The notes under the pieces: generated by a model
What the model saw: the letters and a program-made list of their open reading frames with translations, nothing else
What the model was told of the DNA's origin: nothing
Databases searched by the model: none
Position numbers and translations under genes: made by a program
Part shown: piece after piece, positions 1 to 9,010 of the stretch
How the letters are laid out: each line of letters begins with the position of its first letter
How positions within the stretch are numbered: the stretch's first letter is position 1
NCBI RefSeq assembly: GCF_003347665.1
Contig: NZ_QDGA01000013.1
Location: 57,770-121,769 of the forward strand
Source of the DNA: Microvirga calopogonii
GTDB lineage: Bacteria; Pseudomonadota; Alphaproteobacteria; Rhizobiales; Beijerinckiaceae
DNA: 64,000 nucleotides
Direction: 5' to 3'

Positions 1-924
1 GACTCCTCCGATCATGAGCATGTCGTCGCCAGTGCCGGAAATCAGACCAGCCTCATAGCATTTGGGCACGATGGACCGGTCCGGATCGCCCAGGAGGGCG
101 AGCCAGGTTCGCACCGGCAATCGGCCCTCGCGCTTGGCCCGATGATAGGCCGCGATCTCCCGGAAGCCGCCGCGTTGTCCGACGGCGGCATCCATGCAGC
201 TGGTGATGCCATAGGAGAGCAGGTGACGCCCGCCGCGCTCGATGGCATTGACGAGGTCGTCCTCCGTGGGCGGCGGGACAACCGCCCAAACCGGCGCACG
301 GGCATTCTCAGCCAGAAGCCCTGTCAGGCGCCCGTCCCGCTGTTCGATGAGCCCGCCGGGCGGGGTGGCTGAGGCCTCATCGATCCCGGCTAGTTTCAGG
401 GCGCGGGAGTTGCAGATGGAGACGTGCCCGCAGGTCCGTACCAGCATCACGGGATTGTCCGGGGCCGCCTGGTCGAGCTCGTCTCGATGAGGATGCCGCC
501 TCACGTCGAGCTTGGTTTGGTCATAGCCGCGCGCCAGGATCCATTCGCCGGGCTTCGCCTTTGCTGCCCGCTCGCCGATTGCTCCAAGAAGAGCACCAAG
601 AGTCGGGGCCGAGGATGGCTTGGCATCGACCCAGTCCATCATGAGCCCGAGGGAGATCAGGTGCAGGTGCGAGTCGTTGAGGCCGGGCGTCGCGAGCCGT
701 CCTTTGAGATCGATGATTTGCGTTGATGGGCCGATAAGCGATGAGATGTGGGCGTCACGACCCGTGGCCAGGATCCGATCCTTCCAGATCGCGACTGCCT
801 CGACGACGCCCTCGTCCCGGCCGCACCAGATTGGACCGTTCCGCAAAACGATATCCGCGATGGGCGAAGCCGTGCTCCGCCCCATCGAGCCAGAGGCGAG
901 CGCCCGACCAGCAGCATTGTTCAT
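1..924 (-). CDS. YtcJ-like amidohydrolase (partial, runs off left edge)
   Basis: The reading frame starts at ATG 924 behind an AGGGG motif and stays open to base 1, so the C-terminus is outside the window. The visible ~308 residues have the Amidohydro_3 (YtcJ) layout: a small beta-sandwich start, then the metal-binding motif around SHLHL (His86, His88), then a mixed alpha/beta region with a GHVSICNSRA segment. Family members hydrolyse C-N bonds of amides or cyclic ureides with bound metal; the substrate here is unknown. It lies 81 bases downstream of the M81 peptidase gene on the same strand and is probably co-transcribed with it, under the divergent LysR regulator. Confidence 0.8.
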   Translation of the reverse strand, partial: MNNAAGRALASGSMGRSTASPIADIVLRNGPIWCGRDEGVVEAVAIWKDRILATGRDAHISSLIGPSTQIIDLKGRLATPGLNDSHLHLISLGLMMDWVDAKPSSAPTLGALLGAIGERAAKAKPGEWILARGYDQTKLDVRRHPHRDELDQAAPDNPVMLVRTCGHVSICNSRALKLAGIDEASATPPGGLIEQRDGRLTGLLAENARAPVWAVVPPPTEDDLVNAIERGGRHLLSYGITSCMDAAVGQRGGFREIAAYHRAKREGRLPVRTWLALLGDPDRSIVPKCYEAGLISGTGDDMLMIGGV

Positions 925-1005
925 TCTCGACCCCTGTCATTTTCCTATATCCCGGGCGCCTTCCCGGTCCTCGGGAGCGTGTCCCTGGCGATCAAACCAC
1001 GATCC

Positions 1006-2478
1006 TCAGATGGCATCCAGAGGCCATATCGGCCGCCTGACGCTCTTATAGGGGCGCTCCTTGAAGTTGCGCGTCGACAAAGCGCCGGTGTCGACCTCGA
1101 GAATCTGGCGCGCGATCGGTTCAAAGGCTGCGCGGAAGTGCTGCATGGACTTGACGATGAGGGTCGACTTCCGGGTCGGGTCGACACCCAATGACGTGAA
1201 TTGCCCAAGATCGGTTGCCTGTCCGTTATGGCTGATCACGATAATTTCCACGCCGCCGACCCGTAGGAGAAGACTCAGGCCATAATTGCGCCGGGCGCCG
1301 CCGCCCATCGGACCGTAGGCAATGAACGAGCCGTCCGTGATCGCGACCACATGACCGGTCACCTCGAGAGGTCCGCCTCCCATGGTCGGATCCGTTTTTC
1401 CCCCGAGCTGGAGCGTCACGCGGTTGCCAACCCCCGCCGCCTGCGCCTGCAGGACGGCCTCAGGATCGCAGATTGCATGAAACCCGACGTTTTTAAGATC
1501 AGCCGCCAGCACCGCTTCGAGAAGATTGGTGGCATCCCCATAGGCGCCGGAGCCGGGATTGTCGGAATAGTCGGCAATGATCAGAGGCTTGGTCGCACTG
1601 GCCTCGCCGGCCTTCGCCGTGGCGATGGCCTCGTCCAGAGGGGTGAATTGGATGGAAGAGAAAGTCCGCTGCTCCCACACGTAATCCATCAGCTCTTCGG
1701 CAATGGCCTGGGCGGCCCCACGGTCGTTGCCCGTCACGGCGATGGAAGGCCCGATGTCATGGACGTCAGCGGATGAAAAACCCGCCTGAATGCTGACCAC
1801 CAGGGCCTGGCGTGAGGCTTCGATCTGGTCGGCTCGGCGCAAAAGCTCCACCATGGGCGGCGATGTGGTGCGGCCACCATCCAAGGCGTACAGGATAGGG
1901 CGCCGGGCTACTGCGACTTGCGGCGTGACCTGTTTCAACATGGCCTTTTCGAGCAATTCTGCAGCCTGCCAGGTCCGCTCGTATTGGTCGATGTGCGGAT
2001 AGGTCCTGTAGGAGATGAGCGAGCTGGCGTTGTCGGCCATCTTCTGGGTCAGCGTCGCGTGCAAATCGAGCACCGCGACCATCGGCGTCTCGATCCCGAT
2101 CCGTGAACGGATGCGGGCGAGAAGCTCCCCCTCACCGTCATCATAGGACTGCGTCGACATGGACCCGTGTAGATGCAGCAGAACGCCATCGACGCCGTCG
2201 CAGACGTTCAAAATCCTCTCTGAGACGGCGTCGAAGAAAGCATCCGTGACACGGCCAGACGGATTGGCGGAGGTCACGATAGGGTGAATCACACTCCAAC
2301 CGAACTTCTCAGCGGCTTCGAAGGCGGCGCCCATAGAGGTGCGCGTGTCGGCGAACGCGCCGGGAATATCGTTGTCGAGATAGTAGCAACTGTTTCGGAA
2401 GGCGCTTTCGTCGGTGGCCTGGACGCTGAACGTATTCGTCTCATGCATGAATTCGGCCACAAGAACGCGCATCACCAT
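1006..2478 (-). CDS. M81 family metallopeptidase (MlrC-like)
   Basis: 490 residues, full length for the MlrC/M81 family. The N-terminus (VAEFMHETNTFS) is the family signature. Likely zinc ligands are visible as Asp138-x-His140 (VLDLHAT) and His162 (YPHIDQYE). The C-terminal MlrC_C domain contains GGGARRNYG. MlrC was described as opening or degrading microcystin-derived linear peptides, but most relatives have unknown substrates. The ATG at 2478 has a GGGGAG ribosome-binding site; a second ATG two codons in is possible. First gene of a two-gene unit with the amidohydrolase, suggesting use of an amide- or peptide-like compound. Confidence 0.88.
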   Translation of the reverse strand: MVMRVLVAEFMHETNTFSVQATDESAFRNSCYYLDNDIPGAFADTRTSMGAAFEAAEKFGWSVIHPIVTSANPSGRVTDAFFDAVSERILNVCDGVDGVLLHLHGSMSTQSYDDGEGELLARIRSRIGIETPMVAVLDLHATLTQKMADNASSLISYRTYPHIDQYERTWQAAELLEKAMLKQVTPQVAVARRPILYALDGGRTTSPPMVELLRRADQIEASRQALVVSIQAGFSSADVHDIGPSIAVTGNDRGAAQAIAEELMDYVWEQRTFSSIQFTPLDEAIATAKAGEASATKPLIIADYSDNPGSGAYGDATNLLEAVLAADLKNVGFHAICDPEAVLQAQAAGVGNRVTLQLGGKTDPTMGGGPLEVTGHVVAITDGSFIAYGPMGGGARRNYGLSLLLRVGGVEIIVISHNGQATDLGQFTSLGVDPTRKSTLIVKSMQHFRAAFEPIARQILEVDTGALSTRNFKERPYKSVRRPIWPLDAI

Positions 2479-2650
2479 CTCGTTTCACTCCCCACAGACC
2501 CGGCGGTCTTTGCCTGCCAGGGCCGGTTGGCCTCCTCTTCAGAGGGGCTGCCTCACCCTATTGAGTCTGGATGGTGACAAAGGCGAAAAATTTCTTCAAA
2601 TATCAACTTCTGCTCAATGCATTCATTTTTGATATGGAAGTCGACAAAGC
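2479..2650. promoter_or_regulatory. Divergent promoter region, M81 peptidase / LysR regulator
   Basis: 172 bases separate the two divergent start codons. The part next to the LysR gene (about 2580-2640) is AT-rich. A LysR regulator divergent from its target is the usual arrangement, so its operator is expected here. I could not assign a specific T-N11-A site with confidence. Confidence 0.4.
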
Positions 2651-3628
2651 GTGACAATATCTCCCCGGCATGTCGAGATTTTCCACGCGGTCATGTCGTC
2701 AGGCAGCGTGACCCAAGCGGCCATCGCTCTGCGCACCTCACAGCCGACGGTGAGCCGAGAACTCAAGGAGTTTGAGCGATGCCTCGGCTTTACGCTCTTT
2801 GCCCGGAAGGGCAGGTCCCTCGTTCCGACAGAGGCCGCCGTCTCGTTGCACGGCGAGGTTCGTCGATCCTTTATCGGCCTGGAGGAGATTGAAAGGACAG
2901 CCGAGGCCATCCGTGCGAACGCCTCCGCTCACATCAAGATCGTATGCATGCCCGCCTACAGCACGACCCTCCTGCCTCCTCTATGCCAAGACTTTCTCCG
3001 GAAGAACGAAACCATACGCCTGAGCCTCTACGCACTCGGCAATGCAGTGGCTGCCACCGGTATTTCGGCGCATCATTACGATCTCTGCATGGTAGAAGCT
3101 GATCTCGGCTTCGCGGGTTGGGAATCCGCTAGCATCAGTGCCGGCGAGCAAGTCTGCATTATACCCAAGGGGCATTCGCTCGCGGGCAAGAAAGCCCTCT
3201 CTCCTTCCGATTTCGAAGGTCGCGACTTCATCTATTTTTCGGCCGACGATATGTATCGGCGTAGCTTGGATAACATATTTCGGGAACATGGGGTGATGCG
3301 GCGCCTAAGAATGGAGGCATCCACGGCGGCATCCGTATGCTCCCTCGTATCTCAAGGAGTCGGCGTATCGATCATCAACCCAATCAGTGCAATGCACTGT
3401 CTGCATCTGGGAGTAGAGATGCGCCGCCTCTCATTCTCAATTCCCTACACAGTACGGCTGCACAAAAATCAGAACGCGAGCAACCCGGCCGTCCTCAATG
3501 ATTTCGCTGAAAGTTGCGTCGCTTCCATTGTCAGCATCAGGCAGAAAGTCGAAGAGATTCTTGGGAGAGATATCGCAACTCAAGGCACTCGAGCAGCGAA
3601 CGCGAAAGTAGGAACCAGTTTTGCGTGA
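2651..3628 (+). CDS. LysR family transcriptional regulator
   Basis: 325 residues, usual LysR length, starting at GTG 2651. The N-terminus (SPRHVEIFHAVMSSGSVTQA) with SQPTVSRELKEFE is the winged HTH, close in style to the opine regulators OccR/NocR. The rest is a LysR substrate-binding domain. It is divergent from the M81 peptidase and amidohydrolase genes and probably controls them in response to their substrate. The inducer cannot be read from sequence. Confidence 0.88.
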   Translation: MTISPRHVEIFHAVMSSGSVTQAAIALRTSQPTVSRELKEFERCLGFTLFARKGRSLVPTEAAVSLHGEVRRSFIGLEEIERTAEAIRANASAHIKIVCMPAYSTTLLPPLCQDFLRKNETIRLSLYALGNAVAATGISAHHYDLCMVEADLGFAGWESASISAGEQVCIIPKGHSLAGKKALSPSDFEGRDFIYFSADDMYRRSLDNIFREHGVMRRLRMEASTAASVCSLVSQGVGVSIINPISAMHCLHLGVEMRRLSFSIPYTVRLHKNQNASNPAVLNDFAESCVASIVSIRQKVEEILGRDIATQGTRAANAKVGTSFA

Positions 3629-3660
3629 AAAGATGCTCAGAAACAAAGGCCTACGGCACC

Positions 3661-3753
3661 GGACGTGAATTCGAATTCATGTCCGATACTGTAGGCGACT
3701 GCCTGGACCTGGAAACCGGCGCTCTATGACTGAGTGCAATTACGAATTGCACT
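3661..3753. repeat. Two palindromes downstream of the LysR gene
   Basis: 3661-3684 is a near-perfect 24-base palindrome centred on TTCGAA, with arms GGACGTGAATTC and GAATTCATGTCC. 3733-3753 has perfect 9-base arms, AGTGCAATT and AATTGCACT, around ACG. Neither has a T-run, so they are weak terminator candidates. They may be extragenic palindromic repeats or protein-binding sites between the LysR gene and dapF. Confidence 0.5.
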
Positions 3754-3819
3754 TACCAGCCCATGTGCCATGAATAATGACTTGGTTCTGTCTGGGTGAG
3801 GACACAGAGCTTACTGCAA

Positions 3820-4674
3820 TCAAGGGTCCTTTAGATCGACCGGCAATCGCCCTGAGAAGGCGATAGCGGCTGGCCCAATAAGGGTGAGGCTCTCATCCTT
3901 ATGGACCTCGATATGCAATTGCCCTCCGGGCATATCAACCGTAATCCGGTTTTCCTGTGTGAGCCCGCGACGCCGAGCCGCGAGCACGGCGGCACAGGCT
4001 CCGCTGCCGCAGGCACGGGTCAGGATTCCAGGACGCTCCCACACCACGAGGCGGATTAGATCCGGAGCCACTATCTCCGCAACTCCCACGTTGCCTCCCT
4101 CCGGTAGCATAGGGTCATTCTGGATTGCAGGAGCCCAGCGGGGCACATCGATCTCGTCCCGACTTGCAACAAAGCAGACGAGATGCGGATTGCCGACGTT
4201 CACTGCCGTGGGATGCGAGAGGGGACCCGAGCCGAGATCGAGGAGGAGGGTGTCGGCCTCTGACGCAAGGGGAATGCTGCGCCAGTCCCATCTGGGAGCA
4301 GCCAAACGCAACGCGATGTGACTGTCGCCAGCACGCGCTGCATCTATCAGCCCTCCGAGGGTTTCCAAAATCAGAGTATTATTGTCGCTGCCGGACAACA
4401 GGAGCCATGCGACGCAGCGGGTTGCATTCAGACATGTCTGGGCCTCGGCGCCGTCCACGTTGTATATCCGCATTCGAGCGCCTGCACCGGATGCCTGCGG
4501 TGGTTCGACTACCAGCAACTGATCTCCGCCCACTCCAACATGACGATCGCAGATCCAGCGAATTTCCTCGGGCGACGGTCGAAACGGCTCGTTGCGGGCA
4601 TCGACAACGACAAAGTCGTTGCCAAGACCATGCATTTTCAAGAACGAACGTCCGCTGGGGTGAAACGCTGGCAA
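3820..4674 (-). CDS. dapF: Diaminopimelate epimerase-like protein, variant active site
   Basis: 284 residues, the normal length of DapF, which interconverts LL- and meso-diaminopimelate with two cysteines. Both catalytic Cys positions are present: Cys81 in DGAEAQTCLNATRC and Cys222 in RACGSGACAA. The N-terminal KMHGLGNDFVVVD is typical. The first Cys motif, normally CGNG, reads CLNA, and NADG reads NVDG, so the pocket that binds the substrate carboxylate is changed. It stands alone with no lysine or peptidoglycan genes nearby, which fits an accessory paralogue or an epimerase with another substrate. Confidence 0.75.
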   Translation of the reverse strand: MPAFHPSGRSFLKMHGLGNDFVVVDARNEPFRPSPEEIRWICDRHVGVGGDQLLVVEPPQASGAGARMRIYNVDGAEAQTCLNATRCVAWLLLSGSDNNTLILETLGGLIDAARAGDSHIALRLAAPRWDWRSIPLASEADTLLLDLGSGPLSHPTAVNVGNPHLVCFVASRDEIDVPRWAPAIQNDPMLPEGGNVGVAEIVAPDLIRLVVWERPGILTRACGSGACAAVLAARRRGLTQENRITVDMPGGQLHIEVHKDESLTLIGPAAIAFSGRLPVDLKDP

Positions 4675-4771
4675 GGGACTATGCTACACAAGAAGGAGTT
4701 GCGTCGGCCGATCTCTCATCGGAAGTTGAACATTGAATTCCGATCTCCGGCAAGTCAAGCTGCGGTTCTAT

Positions 4772-5880
4772 ACTAATGATCTTCACGAATGTCCTGTGAC
4801 GGAGAGGCCTGCGTGTTGAAAGAAGCTGACGATCATCTTGGGTCGTCGCTGCAGGCGGGCGAACTCAAGACGCACCAGACGGTGCAGGTCGTCGACGGAT
4901 TCGGGTAGCGCATTCTCCATAGCTCGCTTGACAAACGCATTGCACTGCTCCTCCGGGTTGAGCTCGGGGGCATAGGCTGGCAGATAAGCAACCGCGAAGT
5001 CCTGCGCATGGGCTGCGATGAAGGCGGTGGTGAGCTGTGATCGATGGGCATTGAGCCGATCCCAGACCACCAGCAGCGGCGTGCCGACTTTGCGCTGGAA
5101 ATACCGCAACGCTGAGATCACGGTCGGGCGCGTGACGCTGGTGCGGACGTGGCGGGCATACAGCCGCCCGTCCGGGGTGATCGCCACGATGCTCGACACC
5201 TCCCGCCGCTTGCTCAGGCGCCGCAGCACCGGGGTCAGCCCACGCCGCGCCCAGGTGGTGCCTGGCCGGGCCCGGAAGCTGTGACCCGTCTCGTCCCAAA
5301 GAAGGAGCGTGCGGCCTTCCCGCTGGGCCTTCTTTTTAAAACAACCCAGTCGCGCTTGGGCCAGACCGCGATCACGAGTTCGTCGCGCTCCTTGGCCCGT
5401 GTCGCCGGGCGCGGCACACTGAAGCCATGGTCCTTCAGCGGCTGCTCTAGATAACGCGGATGGTAGTGAACCCCAAACTCGCGCTCGATCAGGGCGGCAA
5501 TGCGCCGGAGGGTCCAGCGCGCGGTGGCAAAGCCCGCTGCTATCGCGCCCCGATCCAGGAGCCGGCCCAGATGAGCCCAGGCCTTCTCGTCGAGGCGGGG
5601 CTCTCGTCCTGTTCGGACGCGGGTGGCTAATCCGCGTCGGCCCTGCTGAGCCAGGGTGGCGGCCCAGCGGCAGACACTGGCGCGACTGACGCCAAGCCGG
5701 CGGGCGATGTCTGCCTGGGAGAGCCGCCCCTGCCGCAACAGTCTCGCGGCCGCCAGACGGCGCTCCTCCATCTGCTCCGGCGTCAGATGCGCCGGACGCC
5801 AACTGTTGTCCTCCATCGTGCTCCTCCTCACGAGGATCGACACCGCCCTATGTTACACCACCTTCGTGAAGATCATTAGT
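4772..5880 (-). mobile_element. IS630-family insertion sequence
   Basis: An 18-base perfect terminal inverted repeat, ACTAATGATCTTCACGAA, begins at 4772 and its complement ends at 5880. The element is about 1.1 kb and encodes one frameshifted transposase. I do not see a clean TA duplication at both ends. It sits between the dapF-like gene and the excalibur gene without visibly breaking either. Confidence 0.85.
4783..5816 (-). CDS. IS630 family transposase (read in two frames)
   Basis: The first frame starts at ATG 5816 (GAGGAGCACG upstream) and gives an HTH domain with LSQADIARRLGVSRASVCRW. The DDE catalytic half, with LLLWDETG, VVWDRLNAH and YAPELNPEEQ, lies in another frame. The frames meet near 5332-5342, where the coding strand reads TTTTAAAAAG, a plausible slippery sequence. 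Frameshifting to make the fused transposase is known in IS630 elements, so this is probably programmed rather than a mutation. Confidence 0.8.
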
Positions 5881-5965
5881 TGTCTACAACGATGAGAAAA
5901 AATCATCAGATTGTAAACAGGTTAGACTTCAATCTTCCGACCTAGTCTGAACTGGAACGAGGACT

Positions 5966-6256
5966 CTAGCAGCCGATCTCGCTTTTGATCCTCTGGACCT
6001 CCGAGCGTGAACTACACACATTCTCGCAAGGGATGCCATCATTGTCGCCATCGGCCCGTCGGTAGCCGCCGCACCACATCTGGACTGCTTCCCGGCATGT
6101 GCTTGCTGCCTTGCAGGATCTGGCCTGGGCGACCTGGAAGGGTCGCAGGCTCTCCAGCCGGTCGAGAAGAGGTGACGAGCCAGGTTGCTCGAAGGCGAGC
6201 GCGGGTCCGAGTTGGCTTCCTGCCAACAACAGTCCAACGACAAGTGATTTCAGCAT
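5966..6256 (-). CDS. Excalibur calcium-binding domain protein, exported
   Basis: 96 residues with a signal peptide (hydrophobic core LVVGLLLAGSQ, cut near ALA-F). The C-terminal half has paired cysteines and the excalibur motif DGDNDGIPCENVC, an EF-hand-like calcium loop. Excalibur domains are often found in secreted or surface proteins, sometimes with nucleases. The gene is directly downstream of the thermonuclease gene on the same strand (12-base gap), so the two are probably one unit. Confidence 0.8.
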   Translation of the reverse strand: MLKSLVVGLLLAGSQLGPALAFEQPGSSPLLDRLESLRPFQVAQARSCKAASTCREAVQMWCGGYRRADGDNDGIPCENVCSSRSEVQRIKSEIGC

Positions 6257-6268
6257 AGAGTTCTCCCC

Positions 6269-6967
6269 CTACCCTCTTGGTGCCCGCCAACCGGCGGCTT
6301 TGGCTTCATCCTCAGAGCAGAACCAGCGCTCGCCCTTGGCTTCATCGATGGTCGTGCGGGCATAGTGGCGGCTACTCGGCAGATGGTAGATCCGCTCCGA
6401 GCCGGAGATGTTTCCCTTGATGGCGCACTTGCGGTCCGAGCCTGTTGAGGCCTCGTTGGGCAGCCTTTCGCCACGGCGCCAGTCCCATGGCTTGACAAAG
6501 GTACCAGCCCACAGACCGCGCTTGGCGCGCTGGGCTTCCTTCTCCTCGTCGGAATAGCGGCCATCGGAGTACTGGGTGTACTCAACCGCCCAGCCCTGCC
6601 GGATGAGCTCACCGGCAATGTCCCGGCCATTGGCCTCGCAGGTGGCAACGATTCGGCCGTAACGATCCCGGTCCTGCTCCTTGCAACTTACCCGCCCGTT
6701 GCGGTCGATGATCGACGCGAGCGCGTCGGCTGCTTTTGAGCCGCAGAGATACCGAACTCCAGAAGCATCGTTGCAGGTCTGCTGGCTTTCCGGGCCGTCA
6801 ACACCATACAGGCGGATGCGGGTTTTCTCCCCTTGCATAGCAATGGTGTCCACGTCGACGACGTCAGCTTGGCCCGAGAGGGACTGAGCCACCACCGGCG
6901 ATGTTAACGCGATCAATGCAAGAGCGACGACAGCGGAACGCAAACTTATTTCTCCAGATGGCACCAT
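6269..6967 (-). CDS. Thermonuclease family protein (SNase-like), exported
   Basis: 232 residues. A signal peptide (core AVVALALIALTSPVVA) is followed by a staphylococcal-nuclease fold with DVVDVDTI, RIRLYGVDGPES and DRDRYGRIVATC, the positions of the calcium and catalytic arginine residues, ending at GLWAG. A C-terminal extension with HYARTTI and FCSEDEAKAAGWR resembles the small Ada-like/excalibur-type tails on related secreted nucleases. A TTG at 6943 with GGAGAAATAAG upstream is an alternative start giving a more compact signal peptide. Confidence 0.85.
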   Translation of the reverse strand: MVPSGEISLRSAVVALALIALTSPVVAQSLSGQADVVDVDTIAMQGEKTRIRLYGVDGPESQQTCNDASGVRYLCGSKAADALASIIDRNGRVSCKEQDRDRYGRIVATCEANGRDIAGELIRQGWAVEYTQYSDGRYSDEEKEAQRAKRGLWAGTFVKPWDWRRGERLPNEASTGSDRKCAIKGNISGSERIYHLPSSRHYARTTIDEAKGERWFCSEDEAKAAGWRAPRG

Positions 6968-7004
6968 TGAATTGTCAGGAATGGGTCGGCTGATCTTCTT
7001 CTGG

Positions 7005-8462
7005 TTATTCGCATCGTATCAGCACACTCACTTGCTTGGCTTGGTCAGCGAGATCGGCTGGGGCCAAGGCCTGGCTCGCTGTGCCCTGCTCAACGACAAC
7101 CTGATTGCTCTCCAGGAAGCTAGCGGCCAGTGATCCCTTGATGGCGAAGTTGACGTTCTGAGGAATGTCCCCGTTCGTTGCGACCATCACATTGAGAGCA
7201 TTGAGTTTTGCCGAGACGATACCCACGACATTGCCGTTCTGATCAAAGAGCGGACCACCCGAGTTTCCTGGCTGCACCGGGGCAGAGACCTGAAGGTATC
7301 GGCTGTCGTCCTTGAGCCCGGAGAGGGCCGTGACATTGCCAAGGGTGAAGTTGCCTGAACTGGACAGAAGTGCGGTCAGTGGGAAGCCAAAGGCGGCTAC
7401 TCCTTCCCCGAGCCGGATGCCCAACCGAACACCTGCTACCTTGCTGGGCCTCAAAGCTGTTCTGAGGAGAGCAAGGTCATTAGTGGTGTCTTTGGCCAGA
7501 ACCCTCCCGGAGACCACATCACCGTTATCAGCCTTCACATCAATGGATGAGCAGCGATCCACGACGTGGGCATTTGTCAGCACATGCCCTTCTCGTGACA
7601 CGAAGAAGCCGGTACCGGAGGATGGCCCCTTTTCGTCAGCTTCCGACTTTGGAGTTGGTGCGGGAGTTTTGGGCTCTGCGGGGCGAGCGACCGCGACCGT
7701 CTCTTGAGGTGGAGTCATCGTCGGGGCCTCTGTGAAGGGAGACCCTGACATGCTAGCCCAGAAGGAACCGGAGATGAGGGTTGCTACCCGCTCCATGTGA
7801 AGGTGGGTTTCGCTGCCCTTCCAGAACAGGAAGAAGCCCAACACCCCGCGTCCATCCTCATGGAACCGGATATAGGCATCAAGCCCATTGGCCGTTGACA
7901 TTGAGACGACGAAGAAGTCCGGCTTCAGGATCTTGTAGTGAACCCTGCCACCCTCGGACAGAACTTTGTTGAGGACGCTCTGGTAGTTTGCGACGAGAGT
8001 TGTGCCACCGAAATATGAATAGGCCAAGGATGCCCTGCCCTGAGGGTCCGACCAGGCAATGCCGTTCTCGTCTCTCTTGGCAACCAGTCCGAGGCCGAGC
8101 GGGACCCAGATCGGATGGCCCCGGGTCGGATGTGGGATGGCACGGAAATTCCATGTCTGCAAAAGGGGCATTGCGCTGTTGAGCACCTGCCCGAACAGGT
8201 CAGCATCAACGGCTCCGTTCGGGATCCGCCCGTAGTCCCGCTGGTACTTCGAGACAGCCTCGAAGAGGCGATTGCTGAAGTTCACGTTCGGAACGGCCGG
8301 CCAGTAGCCGTTGGCCGTCAGCAGGACCTGAAGCTTGATCCGCTCGTCTACGGTCAGCTGAGAGAAGTTCTGCTCTGCCTGCTGGTATCCAGGAGGGCGG
8401 CGCTGAGCAACCGCTGGTTCCGCCATGGTAAAGAAGGCGATCACCAGAAGAACCCAACGCAT
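7005..8462 (-). CDS. Exported trypsin-like serine protease (S1C type) with N-terminal module
   Basis: The chosen start, ATG 8462, has GAGGAT upstream and opens a signal peptide (MRWVLLVIAFFTMAEPAVAQ). After it, about 60 residues resemble a peptidoglycan-binding-type helical module (QLTVDERIKLQVLLTANGYW), followed by a middle domain of unknown family and a Pro-rich linker. The protease domain has the full triad: His in TNAHVVD, Asp in TNDLALL, Ser in QPGNSGGPL. No PDZ domain is visible, unlike DegP. It sits upstream of the secreted nuclease genes on the same strand. Confidence 0.85.
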   Translation of the reverse strand: MRWVLLVIAFFTMAEPAVAQRRPPGYQQAEQNFSQLTVDERIKLQVLLTANGYWPAVPNVNFSNRLFEAVSKYQRDYGRIPNGAVDADLFGQVLNSAMPLLQTWNFRAIPHPTRGHPIWVPLGLGLVAKRDENGIAWSDPQGRASLAYSYFGGTTLVANYQSVLNKVLSEGGRVHYKILKPDFFVVSMSTANGLDAYIRFHEDGRGVLGFFLFWKGSETHLHMERVATLISGSFWASMSGSPFTEAPTMTPPQETVAVARPAEPKTPAPTPKSEADEKGPSSGTGFFVSREGHVLTNAHVVDRCSSIDVKADNGDVVSGRVLAKDTTNDLALLRTALRPSKVAGVRLGIRLGEGVAAFGFPLTALLSSSGNFTLGNVTALSGLKDDSRYLQVSAPVQPGNSGGPLFDQNGNVVGIVSAKLNALNVMVATNGDIPQNVNFAIKGSLAASFLESNQVVVEQGTASQALAPADLADQAKQVSVLIRCE

Positions 8463-8779
8463 CACAAACCATCCTCGCGCAGCATAACTTGCCACCAGAT
8501 TGCCATATTTCGGCTTCGGGGCGCTATAGCTTTGGTGGCACACTCGTATGTTAGCTTGCAGTCGGAGCCCGATTTGGAGACTCCTGGTTAACTTAGGCAC
8601 CGCAGCAGTTGGAGTTGTGCTCACCGAGGATGCGGCACCACCTCTCTTATGTTATTTTGTTTTGATTGCCGCTTTGGGCTTAATTCAGCCCAGAGCCGAT
8701 CATCAATCGGGTTGCGCTCATTGAAGTGGAGCATCGAGAACCTAAGAAGACGGTATTCACCTGCGAGAGAGGTGCCTCG

Positions 8780-9010
8780 ATGAGCAAGGACAATCCGCTG
8801 AGGCCGCGCTCACGCCGGAGCCCTAAGCGGATCCTCAGCGAGGCTGAGTTACAGCGCTTTGGGCTTCGCCGGATCTCTACTTTGAGCCGGGACACTCCCC
8901 GGAAGATTGGGGGTGGAAACAGCATTGACCTCAAGAGGTGCGGTCTGCTGGTTTGGAATGGGCCAGCGACGCTCCTGTCCAGACTCGCTCATCTCATGAG
9001 GCCACTGTGA
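8780..9010 (+). CDS. Small basic hypothetical protein (doubtful)
   Basis: An ATG at 8780 with GAGAGG upstream opens a 76-codon frame rich in Arg/Lys and Ser, ending as the nuclease gene starts (9007). No family recognised. It could be a short leader protein of the nuclease unit or a chance frame. Confidence 0.3.
   Translation: MSKDNPLRPRSRRSPKRILSEAELQRFGLRRISTLSRDTPRKIGGGNSIDLKRCGLLVWNGPATLLSRLAHLMRPL

Noticed and set aside
5235..5843. Two separate IS630 genes at 4.8-5.8 kb
   Set aside because: The HTH and DDE halves are in different frames meeting at a TTTTAAAAAG run, and both belong to one transposase, so a frameshifted single gene is the better reading.
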